A DNA stretch of 50,617 bases. It comes from Rhodobacteraceae bacterium LNNU 3342. GTDB lineage: Bacteria > Pseudomonadota > Alphaproteobacteria > Rhodobacterales > Rhodobacteraceae. A program made the position numbers and the translations under genes. Below, piece by piece: positions 36,410 through 45,186 of the stretch. The stretch spans positions 1 to 50,617 of the forward strand of contig VUAW01000022.1 of the NCBI GenBank assembly GCA_008711135.1. Direction: 5' to 3'. The notes under the pieces were generated by a model that saw only the letters and a program-made list of their open reading frames with translations, did not search any database and was not told where the DNA came from. Position 1 is the first letter of the stretch. Each line of letters starts with the position of its first letter.

Positions 36410-37375
36410 ATGCGTCACACGACAGCCCTTGTCGCCCTGCTTTGCGGTGCCCTGCCCGCTTCGGCCGGCACGATCACGCTCTATACCTCGCAGTCGCCCG
36501 AAATCGCGCAGGCGACGGTCGATGCCTTCCAAGCCGCCCATCCCGACATCACAGTCGAATGGACCCGTAACGGCACCAGCCAACTGATGAACGTGCTTGC
36601 GGCGGAGATCGAGGCGGGCGACGTGCGCCCGGACGTGCTTCTCGTGGCTGACACGATCAACCTCGGCGCACTGAAGCGCGACGGGCGGCTGATGGCCTAC
36701 GCGGATGCGCCTGTCGAGGGCCTGGACCCCGCGACCTATGACGCCGACAAGACCTTCTTCGGCACCAAGATCATGGCGACGGGCATCGTCTACAACACCC
36801 AGAACGCCGAGCCTGTCAGCACTTGGGCTGAGCTTCTGACCGAGGAAAACCGCGGCCAGATCGCGGTACCGAGCCCACTTTATTCCGGCGCGGCGCTGAA
36901 CCACCTCCACAGCGTCATCGACGTGCCGTCGGTGGGCTGGGAATTCTATGAGGGGCTGAACGCCCTCGACATCATCCCTGAAGGCGGCAACGGCCCGGCC
37001 CTGAACGCCGTCGCCGGTGGGATGGCGAAATACGGCATCATCGTGGACGCCGACAGCATCCGCGCCAAGGCCGCAGGTTCGCCGGTCGATTTCATCTATC
37101 CGGAAGACGGCGTGTCCTTCATCACCGAGCCGGTGGCAATCATGTCCACCGCCCGGAACGTCGAGGATGCGAAGACCTTCGTGAACTTCCTGCTGACCGA
37201 AGCGGGGCAAGAGCTTGTCGTCCAGCAAGGCAACCTGCCCCTGCATCCGGGGATGGAGCCGCCCGCAGGCTTCCCGTTGCTGTCCCAGATCACCCTCCTG
37301 CCCGTTGACAGCGACCGCGCGGTTGAAACCGACGCCGAGGTGCGCGCCAAGTTCACCGAGATCTTTGGCGGATGA
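36410..37375 (+). CDS. ABC transporter substrate-binding protein (FbpA/AfuA-like)
   Basis: Periplasmic type-2 binding protein, 321 residues. A signal peptide (MRHTTALVALLCGALPASAG) is followed by the ITLYTSQSPEIAQATVDAF opening of the Fbp/Afu group. The adjacent Tyr-Tyr pair that binds ferric iron in FbpA is not present at the expected place (the segment reads KYGIIVDADSI), so a non-iron ligand is likely. The phosphatase-fold genes downstream suggest an organophosphate, for example a sugar phosphate as in AfuA; that is inference. ATG at 36410 has GAGG nearby. The stop overlaps the permease start (ATGA). Confidence 0.88.
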   Translation: MRHTTALVALLCGALPASAGTITLYTSQSPEIAQATVDAFQAAHPDITVEWTRNGTSQLMNVLAAEIEAGDVRPDVLLVADTINLGALKRDGRLMAYADAPVEGLDPATYDADKTFFGTKIMATGIVYNTQNAEPVSTWAELLTEENRGQIAVPSPLYSGAALNHLHSVIDVPSVGWEFYEGLNALDIIPEGGNGPALNAVAGGMAKYGIIVDADSIRAKAAGSPVDFIYPEDGVSFITEPVAIMSTARNVEDAKTFVNFLLTEAGQELVVQQGNLPLHPGMEPPAGFPLLSQITLLPVDSDRAVETDAEVRAKFTEIFGG

Positions 37376-39150
37376 TACTGGTCGAAGACATGAAGACCGA
37401 GGGGCGCGCCCAAGCGCCCCTTGCCCCCCCACGGCCCTCGCCTGTCCCCCGGCCTGCCCCCCGCGCGGCCCGCCTGCCGGTCGAAATGCTAGTACTGGTG
37501 CTGCTTGCGGCGGTCGTGCTGCTTTTGTCCTTTGCGCCGCTGCTGAGGTTGGGCTGGACCGCCATTGCACCGGGAGGCGTCCCGGACCTGTCGCGGCTGG
37601 CAGAGATGCTGACCCGCCCGCGCGTCCTGACGGCGGCAGGAAACACGCTGTTCGTGGCCTTGGGCGCCACCGCGCTTGCGCTGGTTCTGGGGGTGGTGGC
37701 GGCGATACTTGTCTCTTTTACCGATCTGCGGGCAAAGTCCGTCTGGGTGTTTGGCTTTGTCCTGCCCTTGATGATTCCGCCACAGGTGATGGCCTTGGCC
37801 TGGGTGCAGGCGTTTTCACCAAACTCGGCTATCCTTGGCGGCCTTGGTCTTGCGCCTGCACCGGGTATGCGGCACCCGCTGTATTCAGCCGGAGGCATCA
37901 TCCTGCTGTTGGGTATCTATAACGCGCCGCTGGTCTTTCTGTCGGTGAGGGCAGCCCTGCGCCGGGTGCCTGCCGACTTGATCGAGGCTGCACGCGCCGC
38001 CGGGGCCCGTGCGCCGATGCTGCTGCGAACGGTGGTCCTGCCACTGGCGGCACCCGGGATCTGGGCCAGTGCCGCGCTTGCCTTCGTTTCGGCCATCGGG
38101 AACTTCGGCATTCAGGCGATGCTGGGCATTCCTGCGCGGTATCCCACACTCATCACGCTGATCTATCAGCAGCTGAATAACTTTGGTCCCTCGGCACTGT
38201 CGGACCTGGCGCTTCTGTCGCTGCTGCTGGCCGCGCTGACCGTGGCGGGCATCGCCTTTGCCGGCTGGATGGGGCGTCGCGGCGATGTGCGTACCAGCGG
38301 GCTGGGCCGGCGCGTCTCCTACCGTCTGGGCCGCGCCCGCCTGCTTGTGGAGCTTGCTGCTTGGGGCTTTCTGATTGCCACGATGGCACTACCGCTGTCG
38401 TCGCTGTTCCTGACGTCGCTGGTCCGTGGCTATGGCCAGCCCTTGACTGCTGAAACGCTGACTTTCGCGAATTATGCCAACGCCCTGTTGCACCACGCAG
38501 CCATTCGTGGCGCGTTCTTCACGAGCCTCTGGCTAACTGCCCTCGCGGTGGTGGTGCTGACGGCGATGGCAGTTACGTTGGGATGGTTCATCACCTGGCG
38601 GCGCGGCCCGCTCGCGCGGCTGATCCAGGGATCAGCAGATCTGGCATATGCGCTGCCGGGAGTGGTGATCGGCATCGCAATGATCCTGTTCTTCCTGCGA
38701 CCGCTGCCGGGGCTGGGCTTCAGCATCTATGGGACGGTCTGGATCATCCTTGCAGCCTATCTGGCGAACTTCCTTGCGCTGGCGCTGCGTCCCGTGCTGG
38801 GCGGCTTCGCGCAGATCGAGCGTGCAATGGACGAAGCCGCGCGGATCGACGGGGCCGGATTTCTGCGCCGGCTCTGGGATATTTCCTGGCCGATGGTGGC
38901 CCCTGCGGCTGCAGCAGGCGCGATCATCGTGTTCCTGACGGCGCTGAATGAAATCCAGGTCTCGATCCTCCTCGTTTCTTCCAGCGCGCGGACGATCGGG
39001 CCGATGATCATCTTTCTGGAAGAGGCCGGGTCTTCGACCCTCGCAGCAGCGACGGGATGCCTGATGGTGGTCCTGGTGCTGGCGCTGATGCTGGGAGTGT
39101 CGGCCTTTGCACGCCGCCTGCCTGAAGGGGTGCTGCCATGGCGCGACTAA
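37372..39150 (+). CDS. ABC transporter permease, fused double-domain (FbpB type)
   Basis: Inner-membrane protein of 592 residues with two BPD_transp_1 domains fused in tandem (about 85-290 and 365-575), roughly twelve membrane helices, so one polypeptide supplies both halves of the channel. Each half has an EAA loop: DLIEAARAAGARAPMLLRTV in the first and MDEAARIDGAGFLRRLWDI in the second. The N-terminus is Pro-rich and cytoplasmic. It overlaps the binding-protein gene by four bases and the metallo-beta-lactamase gene by 13 bases, showing tight translational coupling across the operon. Confidence 0.92.
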   Translation: MILVEDMKTEGRAQAPLAPPRPSPVPRPAPRAARLPVEMLVLVLLAAVVLLLSFAPLLRLGWTAIAPGGVPDLSRLAEMLTRPRVLTAAGNTLFVALGATALALVLGVVAAILVSFTDLRAKSVWVFGFVLPLMIPPQVMALAWVQAFSPNSAILGGLGLAPAPGMRHPLYSAGGIILLLGIYNAPLVFLSVRAALRRVPADLIEAARAAGARAPMLLRTVVLPLAAPGIWASAALAFVSAIGNFGIQAMLGIPARYPTLITLIYQQLNNFGPSALSDLALLSLLLAALTVAGIAFAGWMGRRGDVRTSGLGRRVSYRLGRARLLVELAAWGFLIATMALPLSSLFLTSLVRGYGQPLTAETLTFANYANALLHHAAIRGAFFTSLWLTALAVVVLTAMAVTLGWFITWRRGPLARLIQGSADLAYALPGVVIGIAMILFFLRPLPGLGFSIYGTVWIILAAYLANFLALALRPVLGGFAQIERAMDEAARIDGAGFLRRLWDISWPMVAPAAAAGAIIVFLTALNEIQVSILLVSSSARTIGPMIIFLEEAGSSTLAAATGCLMVVLVLALMLGVSAFARRLPEGVLPWRD

Positions 39151-40178
39151 GGGTACTGAGCGGCCTGGGAGGCAAGCTGCCCGCGGCCTTTCTGCTGGAA
39201 CTTGCTGGGACGCGCATCCTGTTCGACTTGGGCGAAGGGCCGGAGCCCGGCGTGTTCCCTGACGTTCGGGGGGTGACGGTCGACGCCCTGTGCCTGTCGC
39301 ACGCGCACATCGACCACGTCGGGGCGCTGCACCTGTGGCCCGAAATCGGATGCCCTGACGTCTATGCAACTGCCGCGGTATGGGCCGAGCTTTCGGATTG
39401 CCCGGTCCCGCCATCCCATCGGCGGGTCCTGCCGGAACAAGGGCAGGCGCTTGTGGCAGATGTGCCCTTCCTGCTGGGCCGCAGCGGTCATGCGCTCGGC
39501 GGTGTCTGGTTCCACACCGATGCGGCTGGAGGCTTCCTTTACATGGGCGACTGGTCCGTCGAATCTGCTCTGCTGCCGTTTGATCCACCGCCACCGGCGG
39601 CAACAGTGATCACCGATGCCTCTTACGCCGCGCGTGATCAAAGCCTGAAGGATCAGATTGCTGCAATCGCCGACGCGGCCCGGGCCGGGGCCGTGCTATG
39701 CGTCCCCGAGGCTGGGCGCGGACCAGAAATGGCATTGACCTTGGCCCGCCTCGGCCTGCCGGTCCGGGTATGCCCGCGTCTTGCGCAGGAACTTGGCACC
39801 CTGCCCTTCGCGCCCGAACCGCTTCCGGCCATCGCCGCTTTGCCCGCAGGCGGATGGCAGCCGCAGGACACAATTATCGCCATCGGCCCGAACGCCGACT
39901 ACGGGCTGCCTGCGGAACTGCTGGAGCGCGGCGGCTTTCGCTTCGTCTTCAGCGGCCATGTCCCCGACCAAACCCCTGCAGCCCGTCTTTTGGCCGATGG
40001 GTCCGCGACTTGGCTGCCGTGGAACGTCCACCCACGGCGGCAGGACACGATCCGCCTGGCGCAGCAGACAGGGGCGCGGCGTCTGCTACTGGCCTTTACG
40101 CCTGCTGAAACTGCGGCGCCGCTTACCGCCGACCTAGCCCACTGCGTTACCTGGGAGACTACACTTGACCTTTGCTGA
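39138..40178 (+). CDS. Metallo-beta-lactamase-fold hydrolase
   Basis: Protein of 346 residues with the zinc motif SHAHIDHVG near residue 56 (HxHxDH), a later His in GRSGHALGG and the bridging Asp in MGDWSVES. The C-terminal half is longer than in small hydrolases and resembles the beta-CASP-type arrangement of RNA-processing or phosphodiesterase MBL proteins, with VFSGHVP and a final WNVHPRRQD His. No signal peptide, so cytoplasmic. The start ATG lies inside the permease gene (13-base overlap). Coupling to an importer and a phosphatase suggests it hydrolyses the imported compound, possibly a phosphodiester; substrate unknown. Confidence 0.82.
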   Translation: MARLRVLSGLGGKLPAAFLLELAGTRILFDLGEGPEPGVFPDVRGVTVDALCLSHAHIDHVGALHLWPEIGCPDVYATAAVWAELSDCPVPPSHRRVLPEQGQALVADVPFLLGRSGHALGGVWFHTDAAGGFLYMGDWSVESALLPFDPPPPAATVITDASYAARDQSLKDQIAAIADAARAGAVLCVPEAGRGPEMALTLARLGLPVRVCPRLAQELGTLPFAPEPLPAIAALPAGGWQPQDTIIAIGPNADYGLPAELLERGGFRFVFSGHVPDQTPAARLLADGSATWLPWNVHPRRQDTIRLAQQTGARRLLLAFTPAETAAPLTADLAHCVTWETTLDLC

Positions 40179-40728
40179 CATCGCCCCCGGCACACCCGTG
40201 CATGAAGCTGAAGAGGATGCTCGCCCGGTCCTTCTGCTTGCGGCGGACCTGCCTCAGGGGCAGATCTGGCTTGGCAACCGGACAGCAGCCAATGATCCTT
40301 CACTGCTGATGGCAAAGGGCGTGACCTCGACGCTGAATGTGGCGGTCAACATCCCTACCCTGCCCCTTACCCTGCCGGATGGAACCGAGGTGCGCCGCGC
40401 CCGCATCGGCCTGATTGATGGCCCGGGAAACGATCCGGCTCACCTTCTTGCCGCCGGCTACGCGATCCAAGGAATGTTGGCGCAGGCCAGCCCCGGCAAG
40501 GCGCACTATCCACCACATCGCCGAGGGGGGCTTCTGGTCCACTGCCGGGGCGGTCGCAGCCGCTCTGTAACCGCAGTTGCCGTGGCCTTGGAACTGATGG
40601 GCCACGGCTCTGGCAGCCTCGACCAGACGGTTGAGGTGCTTCGGCAACGGCGTGGAGTGGGACCGGCCTACCCTATGCCGGCAATGCTGCATCTTGGTGC
40701 TGCCGCGCTCGCCCTCGCGGGTCGATGA
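40165..40728 (+). CDS. Dual-specificity/tyrosine-phosphatase-fold protein (TTG start)
   Basis: Protein of 187 residues with the cysteine phosphatase signature HCRGGRSRS (C-X5-R) near residue 128 and a general-acid Asp in GLIDGPGND. Family members remove phosphate from proteins, inositol phosphates, RNA or lipids. The start is a TTG at 40165, eight bases after GGGAG and 14 bases inside the MBL gene; a GTG at 40198 is the alternative. No signal peptide. As last gene of the ABC operon it most likely dephosphorylates an imported organophosphate rather than acting in protein signalling; this is inferred from context. Confidence 0.8.
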   Translation: MTFADIAPGTPVHEAEEDARPVLLLAADLPQGQIWLGNRTAANDPSLLMAKGVTSTLNVAVNIPTLPLTLPDGTEVRRARIGLIDGPGNDPAHLLAAGYAIQGMLAQASPGKAHYPPHRRGGLLVHCRGGRSRSVTAVAVALELMGHGSGSLDQTVEVLRQRRGVGPAYPMPAMLHLGAAALALAGR

Positions 40729-40848
40729 GCGGGAATGCCACAGCTGGGGCAGAAAACGCTCATCTTCGCGAACAACTTGCCGTGTCGTGCGTTCATCCGC
40801 CACAGGCCTTGCGGATGACCCGCGTGGCGCCACAGCATGGAGACCCCG

Positions 40849-41037
40849 ATGAACCGTAGCCTCAAACTTGTCGCCCCTGGCCTTGCTGTCCTTCTGCTTG
40901 TTGCCGCCTGCGGCGAAACCCGCACCCAGCGTGCCGCCACCGGTGCCGTCGGTGGCGCTGTAGCCGGTCAGGTGATCGCGGGCGAGCCGCTTGCAGGCGC
41001 AGCCATCGGCGGCGTCGGCGGCGCCCTCATCCGCTGA
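40849..41037 (+). CDS. Small glycine-zipper lipoprotein
   Basis: Protein of 62 residues. The N-terminus is a lipoprotein signal with lipobox LVAAC, so the Cys at about residue 21 should be lipidated. The rest is a Gly/Ala zipper (GAVGGAVAGQVIAGEPLAGAAIGGVGGAL) of the kind found in small osmotically induced or YMGG-type outer-membrane proteins. The ATG at 40849 has GGAG six bases upstream, while an ATG at 40837 has none. Single gene followed by a strong terminator. Function in envelope stability is a family-level guess. Confidence 0.75.
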   Translation: MNRSLKLVAPGLAVLLLVAACGETRTQRAATGAVGGAVAGQVIAGEPLAGAAIGGVGGALIR

Positions 41038-41050
41038 AACACGGCTGCGC

Positions 41051-41085
41051 CTCCGGCCCTTATGAGGGCCGGAGCTTGCGTTTTT
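41051..41085 (+). terminator. Intrinsic terminator after the lipoprotein gene
   Basis: 10-bp stem CTCCGGCCCT/AGGGCCGGAG (41051-41060 with 41065-41074), 4-nt loop, then TTTTT a few bases later (41081-41085). Confidence 0.8.
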
Positions 41086-41150
41086 CCACGCCCGCACCGT
41101 CATATCTCCCCTTGCAACCCCTGCCACAATCACGCTAAACACCCTCCACC

Positions 41151-41240
41151 GGAGAGGTGGCCGAGTGGTCGAAGGCGCACGCCTGGAAAGTGTGTAGGCG
41201 GGAAACCGTCTCGAGGGTTCGAATCCCTCTCTCTCCGCCA
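41151..41240 (+). tRNA. tRNA-Ser(GGA)
   Basis: 90 nt including an encoded 3' CCA. The acceptor stem pairs GGAGAGG with CTCTCC; the anticodon loop CTGGAAA gives anticodon GGA at 41185-41187, reading UCC and UCU. There is a long variable arm (TAGGCGGGAAACCGTCT region), as expected for serine tRNA, and the T-arm contains GGTTCGAATCC. Gene content changes to accessory genes immediately downstream, so this tRNA is the likely integration site of the island to its right, as tRNA-Ser genes often are. Confidence 0.95.
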
Positions 41241-41504
41241 GATTCCCCTGCAAGTGATTGATTTCGTTGAGCTCATTAAGAGCCCCAAGAAGCTCCCGCC
41301 ATCTATCCCGCCAACCTGAAAATGCTGCATCAGCAGGCGCTAAAGGGCGGCTGCAGGAATCGAAGGCGCATCACAGACGCCTGCCATCATGCACGCAAAA
41401 GTTTTTTTCAAGAAAAGTGCGCATCCCGAGGTCGAGGTCGCTATAGAATAATCCGCAGGCGGTATCGCATCCGTCTGCTCCTCACCCTTCTATAGGAGCC
41501 CTCA

Positions 41505-41723
41505 ATGTCAGCTTCCCCAATTCCCAACCTTTACTTAAACGTCGAGCAGGTTGCCCAACGCTTGTGCGTGTCGAAAGACAGCATCTGGCGCTGGGTGCGC
41601 GAGCAGAACTTCCCCAAGCCGGTCAAGCTCAGCGGTCGCACCACCCGGTGGCGCCTCTCCGATATCTTGGACTGGGAAGGCACGCTGCGGACGAGCTTCT
41701 GCTTCAACGTGCTGCTGGACTAA
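41505..41723 (+). CDS. AlpA-family helix-turn-helix regulator/excisionase
   Basis: Protein of 72 residues whose core (about 12-58) is the AlpA/MerR-like winged helix: LNVEQVAQRLCVSKDSIWRW, then FPKPVKLSGRTTRW and a C-terminal DILDWE. AlpA proteins act as excisionases or activators of integrase genes in satellites and islands such as P4. The ATG at 41505 follows TAGGAG by about six bases. It is the first gene after tRNA-Ser, 264 bases downstream, but no integrase is adjacent, which is unusual. The last ~12 residues (TSFCFNVLLD) are not typical of the family. Confidence 0.85.
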   Translation: MSASPIPNLYLNVEQVAQRLCVSKDSIWRWVREQNFPKPVKLSGRTTRWRLSDILDWEGTLRTSFCFNVLLD

Positions 41724-41805
41724 CATCCGGCCCCTCCCGCACTCTCAACACTTGATCGCGGCATCTCGGTGCACGCGCCTGATCAACGACAACCAGTGTC
41801 TTCCA

Positions 41806-43614
41806 ATGAAACATCAAACTCCCCCTCCCGCCTCCACGGCTTCTCTCACGGCGGTCCGCGGACCCTCGCCCGTCCAAATGCAGGCGATGACGACTGATGA
41901 TCTCCATGGTCATCTGCCTTCCGGCTACTACATGCGCGACGACGGCATCTACATCAGCGACGCTGCCGGCCAAGGGTTTTCCTGGCTCTGCTCGCCCTTG
42001 CGGCTCGTGGGCGAGGCCCGCACGCCGCAGGGCGGCAAGTGGAGCTTGATCATCGAACTTCTGGATCGCGACGATCGCTGGAAGCTCCATGTGATCCCGA
42101 GAGAGCTGTTCGTGGGCGCGCTGCCGAAGATCATCGCGCCGCTCCTCGGGGCGGGCTTGCAGCTCGCGCCTGGAACCGGTGCCATGAAGCACCTCGTGAC
42201 GCTGCTGCAGACTTGGCGGAACGAGAAACTCCTGCTGCTCGTCGAGCAGCCGGGATGGACCAGCCGAGAGTTCACGACCTTCGTGCTGCCCGACGGCACG
42301 GCGATCGGGGATAACGACGTGATCTTCGCTCGGCCGGGGCGGGCTTCGGAAGCTTCCTCCGAAGGAAGCCTCGCCGACTGGCGGAGCAGCGTCGGGACGC
42401 TCTGCAACGGCAACCCGCTTCTCATGCTGGGCATCTCCCTAGCCTTCGCGGGGCCGCTCATGGAAATGCTGGGCGAGGAAAGCGGCGGCGTGCATTTGCG
42501 CGCCACCTCGGCCAAGGGCAAGAGCACGATTGTTCGTGCAGCGTCATCCGTATGGGGCCCCCCTGTCGGATCAGAAGGGTGGAACGCCACCAAGAACGGG
42601 CTGGAAGCGGCGGCGGCGGCAGCTTCTGGAACGCTTCTCGCAATCGACGAGATCGCCGAAGCACCGGCAAGCGAGCTTGGAAACATGCTCTACCTGCTCG
42701 GGAACGGCCGGGGAAAACTCCGGATGGCTCTCTCCGGCTCTTGCGCTCGGAGTGCCAGATGGCACCTGCCGATCATCTCGGCCGGCGAAGTGTCTGCAGC
42801 GGAGCACATGCGCACGGCTGGCAAACATGCGCAGGCAGGCCACGAGATGCGCCTTCTTGAGCTCGGCGCCGAAGATCGGCCTTATGGCGCCTTCGATGAC
42901 CTGCATGGCGCAGGCATCCCTAGGGACTTTGCCGAAAGGCTGAAGACGGGATACAGCAGCTGCTATGGAACCGCAGGACCGGCATTTGTTCGCTTTCTGA
43001 TCGCGAACCGCCACAAGGTTGTAGATTATCGCAGTTACATTGAGCGCTTTTGCGCGCTCGCCTCCGATAGGTATCAGGTGCCGGCTGGAGATGGTCAGAC
43101 ACAGCGGGCACTGTGGCGCTTCGCGCTTGTGGCCCTAGCGGGCTCTCTTGCCACCCGCGCTGGGATCACCGGCTGGACTCACCACTCCGCGCTCCACGCA
43201 GCCCTTGAAATGTTTGGGGCTTGGCTTCAGCGGCGCGCGCGAGGGGCTTCCAGACCGCAACAGGATGGGGTGGCGGTCACGCGGGACTTCCTGCAGGAGG
43301 CGGCGGCTGGCTTGCAGGTCGTTGAGGCGGGCCTGGCTGCGCCTGTTCCTGCCCCTCTTGGCTGGCGGGACCAGGACTGCTTCTATGTCGCACGTGATGT
43401 CTGGAGGAAGCTCCACCACAGACCCGATGAGGCCGCACGAGACCTTGAGGCGCAGGGCCTGCTCAAGACGAACGGAGGTGCCGGATGGCAGTTCAGGATG
43501 CCGCGCAGCGTTTTGGGCCGCCCGTGGGCCTATGCGGTGAGTGTCCAGATCTTGGACGAGAGGCACGCGGCGGCCCGACCTTCTGACGCTGCCGGCGGCG
43601 GCAAAGCCGCGTGA
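41806..43614 (+). CDS. DUF927-domain ATPase/helicase-like protein
   Basis: Protein of 602 residues from the DUF927 family of mobile-element ATPases. An N-terminal domain with GYYMRDDGIYI and a substrate-like beta-rich part precedes the ATPase core: Walker A RATSAKGKST at about residue 230 and Walker B TLLAIDEIAEA at about 275, followed by RWHLPIISAGE, which resembles sensor 1. The C-terminal 150 residues carry a winged-helix-like segment (ALWRFALVALAGSLATRAGI). The ATG at 41806 is 83 bases after AlpA and probably in one operon. Such proteins are thought to be replicative helicases of satellites and integrative elements; the biochemical role is not established here. Confidence 0.82.
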   Translation: MKHQTPPPASTASLTAVRGPSPVQMQAMTTDDLHGHLPSGYYMRDDGIYISDAAGQGFSWLCSPLRLVGEARTPQGGKWSLIIELLDRDDRWKLHVIPRELFVGALPKIIAPLLGAGLQLAPGTGAMKHLVTLLQTWRNEKLLLLVEQPGWTSREFTTFVLPDGTAIGDNDVIFARPGRASEASSEGSLADWRSSVGTLCNGNPLLMLGISLAFAGPLMEMLGEESGGVHLRATSAKGKSTIVRAASSVWGPPVGSEGWNATKNGLEAAAAAASGTLLAIDEIAEAPASELGNMLYLLGNGRGKLRMALSGSCARSARWHLPIISAGEVSAAEHMRTAGKHAQAGHEMRLLELGAEDRPYGAFDDLHGAGIPRDFAERLKTGYSSCYGTAGPAFVRFLIANRHKVVDYRSYIERFCALASDRYQVPAGDGQTQRALWRFALVALAGSLATRAGITGWTHHSALHAALEMFGAWLQRRARGASRPQQDGVAVTRDFLQEAAAGLQVVEAGLAAPVPAPLGWRDQDCFYVARDVWRKLHHRPDEAARDLEAQGLLKTNGGAGWQFRMPRSVLGRPWAYAVSVQILDERHAAARPSDAAGGGKAA

Positions 43615-43959
43615 GGTCTGGACCAGTCGCTGTCGCGCCGCCAGCACAACCACTGCAGGTGCGACAGCTTCCGGCGGTCCAGTTGGTCCAATTGGACCAC
43701 CACCACCTGAGGGAGGAGATTCACGGCCAGGGGGTCCAAGTGGTCCAAGCGGGACCACTACCAAGCTGCGGCACCTGCTCGAGAGGGAGAACGAGCGGCC
43801 TCCGGAGCCCGCTTTGCAACTTTTTCCGACGTTTTCGCCCGTCTCACGCGCACTTCGGGCTGGGCTGATGGCCAGGATCTGCAGCTATCCCGGCTACTTC
43901 GTGGGGCGGCCGGGCCTAATAGCTAAGGAAGCGCTTACTTCACCATTCTGGCTTACCTT
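43615..43959. other. Gap after the DUF927 gene with 9-bp repeats, no clear gene
   Basis: 345 bases. An open frame from a GTG overlapping the DUF927 stop (43611-43868, 85 codons) and one reading Gly-Pro triplets (43541-44056) exist, but neither resembles a known protein and the second runs into the convergent gene. The region contains the GGTCCA repeats listed separately. Confidence 0.4.
43676..43756. repeat. GGTCCA repeats with a 14-bp perfect palindrome
   Basis: GGTCCA occurs at 43676, 43685, 43733 and 43742, in two pairs each exactly 9 bases apart. The inverted form lies at 43693 and, with one change, 43751. The second copy and its inverse form the perfect 14-bp palindrome GGTCCAATTGGACC (43685-43698). 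The repeats could be protein-binding sites or a collagen-like coding stretch; I favour the former because no supported gene covers them. Confidence 0.6.
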
Positions 43960-45186
43960 CTATGGCCCTCCCTTCCCTAGCCGTTCCCAAGCCCTCTGCT
44001 CACGCTCATCAAGCTTGCGAAGCGCCTCGCTGACACACCTGTTCAGACCCGCGTAGGCCACGTAGTCCGCAGTGCCGCCCACGCCCGTCCGCGGCGCCCG
44101 GTAGATGCGCCCGCGCTGCTGCAGGAGGCGCTTGAGGTCCGGCAACAAGCTCCTCCGGTGGGCCTGCCGTTTCATGTCCATCAGCGTCAGGGCCAGCATT
44201 CCTCCCCTCAGGAAGGTGGAGGCCCGGTTTTGCTCAAGACGCTCTGACGCGGCTCTCAACGCCTTGGACGAGTGGTTGACGCTCCGGAAGCTCGGCAACA
44301 AGAACCGGAAGTATCGCCCCTGCAACCTCGCAAACCTGAACGTCCGGAAGCTCTGCAGATCGCCAAGCGTCAGCGCTGCAAGTTCATCGCTCTGCAAGGT
44401 GACCTCAATGCGCGCGCGCTTCTTGTCCGGTGGCAGAGGCACCATCGTTCCAGTAGCTGCGTTTCGCTTGTCGGCGACCTTGTTCTGGATCCGGTAGCTG
44501 ACATCGTTATCTTTGGCACCGAGATACACCGTCGTGTTCCCGAACGGCACCGTGAGCTGTTCGGGATCGAGCAGTCGATCAGACAGATCTCCGGCTTTTT
44601 CAGGGATCACCTTGTGCGCGGTTGTCGCGCTGTTCGACGACGTCACGAAACGAAGCCGGTCATTTGCGTTGTTCCAGTAGTCGCGTTCCGTGAAGAGCGT
44701 GCGCTGCAAGACAGCCGCCATCAGTGTCCGGTCCGCATCCTTCTCAGAACGCGGATAGGCATCGATGCTCACCTCCAGCCCGGTTATCGCAGGCTGCTTC
44801 AAGAGCTTGAACTTTTTGCCAAGCGCGCTGCATGCGCTGGAGATCTCTGCCAGTGAGGGCGGATCCTGGAACCTCGCACTGAACTGCGAGGACGCCCCTC
44901 CCGGTCCGGGATCGAGCGGCTTTACGTAGGGAGTCGCCCTCAGATGCGGTTCCAGCACCGCCTGAACATGCTGGAACTGGGTCTGCCTATCGAGTTCAAA
45001 CCGAAGCTCCACCCAGTCAACCACCGCCCTGAACCGATAGCGCGCCAAGTCAATGTCCGGCTCCAGGGCGTAGCGTTCCTTGAACCGCGCCTGAGCCTTC
45101 CCCAGCGGACTGATCCGGAAGGGAAGCGCAACGGGATGTTGCCCGGCGCCTTCAAGCGGGATCTGGATCAATGGTGGATGAAACAC
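43960..45186 (-). CDS. Unknown protein, possible Rep_trans-like replication initiator
   Basis: Protein of 408 residues, GTG start at 45186 with GAGGA about six bases upstream. I do not recognise it with confidence. Order of features: a hydrophobic beta strand RFRAVVDWVELRFELDR (about 50-67), a strand LEVSIDAYP near 138, then TTVYLGAKDNDVSYRIQNK (about 218-236) and ARIEVTLQSDEL (near 257), and a helical Arg/Lys-rich C-terminus. The VYLG...YRI..K...R.E pattern recalls Rep_trans replication initiators of plasmids and integrative elements, where a Tyr attacks the nick site. The location in the island fits that reading, but it stays tentative. It converges on the DUF927 gene. Confidence 0.75.
   Translation of the reverse strand: MFHPPLIQIPLEGAGQHPVALPFRISPLGKAQARFKERYALEPDIDLARYRFRAVVDWVELRFELDRQTQFQHVQAVLEPHLRATPYVKPLDPGPGGASSQFSARFQDPPSLAEISSACSALGKKFKLLKQPAITGLEVSIDAYPRSEKDADRTLMAAVLQRTLFTERDYWNNANDRLRFVTSSNSATTAHKVIPEKAGDLSDRLLDPEQLTVPFGNTTVYLGAKDNDVSYRIQNKVADKRNAATGTMVPLPPDKKRARIEVTLQSDELAALTLGDLQSFRTFRFARLQGRYFRFLLPSFRSVNHSSKALRAASERLEQNRASTFLRGGMLALTLMDMKRQAHRRSLLPDLKRLLQQRGRIYRAPRTGVGGTADYVAYAGLNRCVSEALRKLDEREQRAWERLGKGGP

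Noticed and set aside
36410-37375. Annotation as ferric-iron binding protein FbpA
   Set aside because: The adjacent Tyr-Tyr pair that binds iron is not seen, and the operon partners point to an organophosphate ligand.
43541-44056. 171-codon frame encoding Gly-Pro triplets, collagen-like
   Set aside because: It begins inside the DUF927 gene, runs into the convergent gene and has no ribosome site; the Gly-Pro codons come from the 9-bp repeats. Kept only as a repeat finding.
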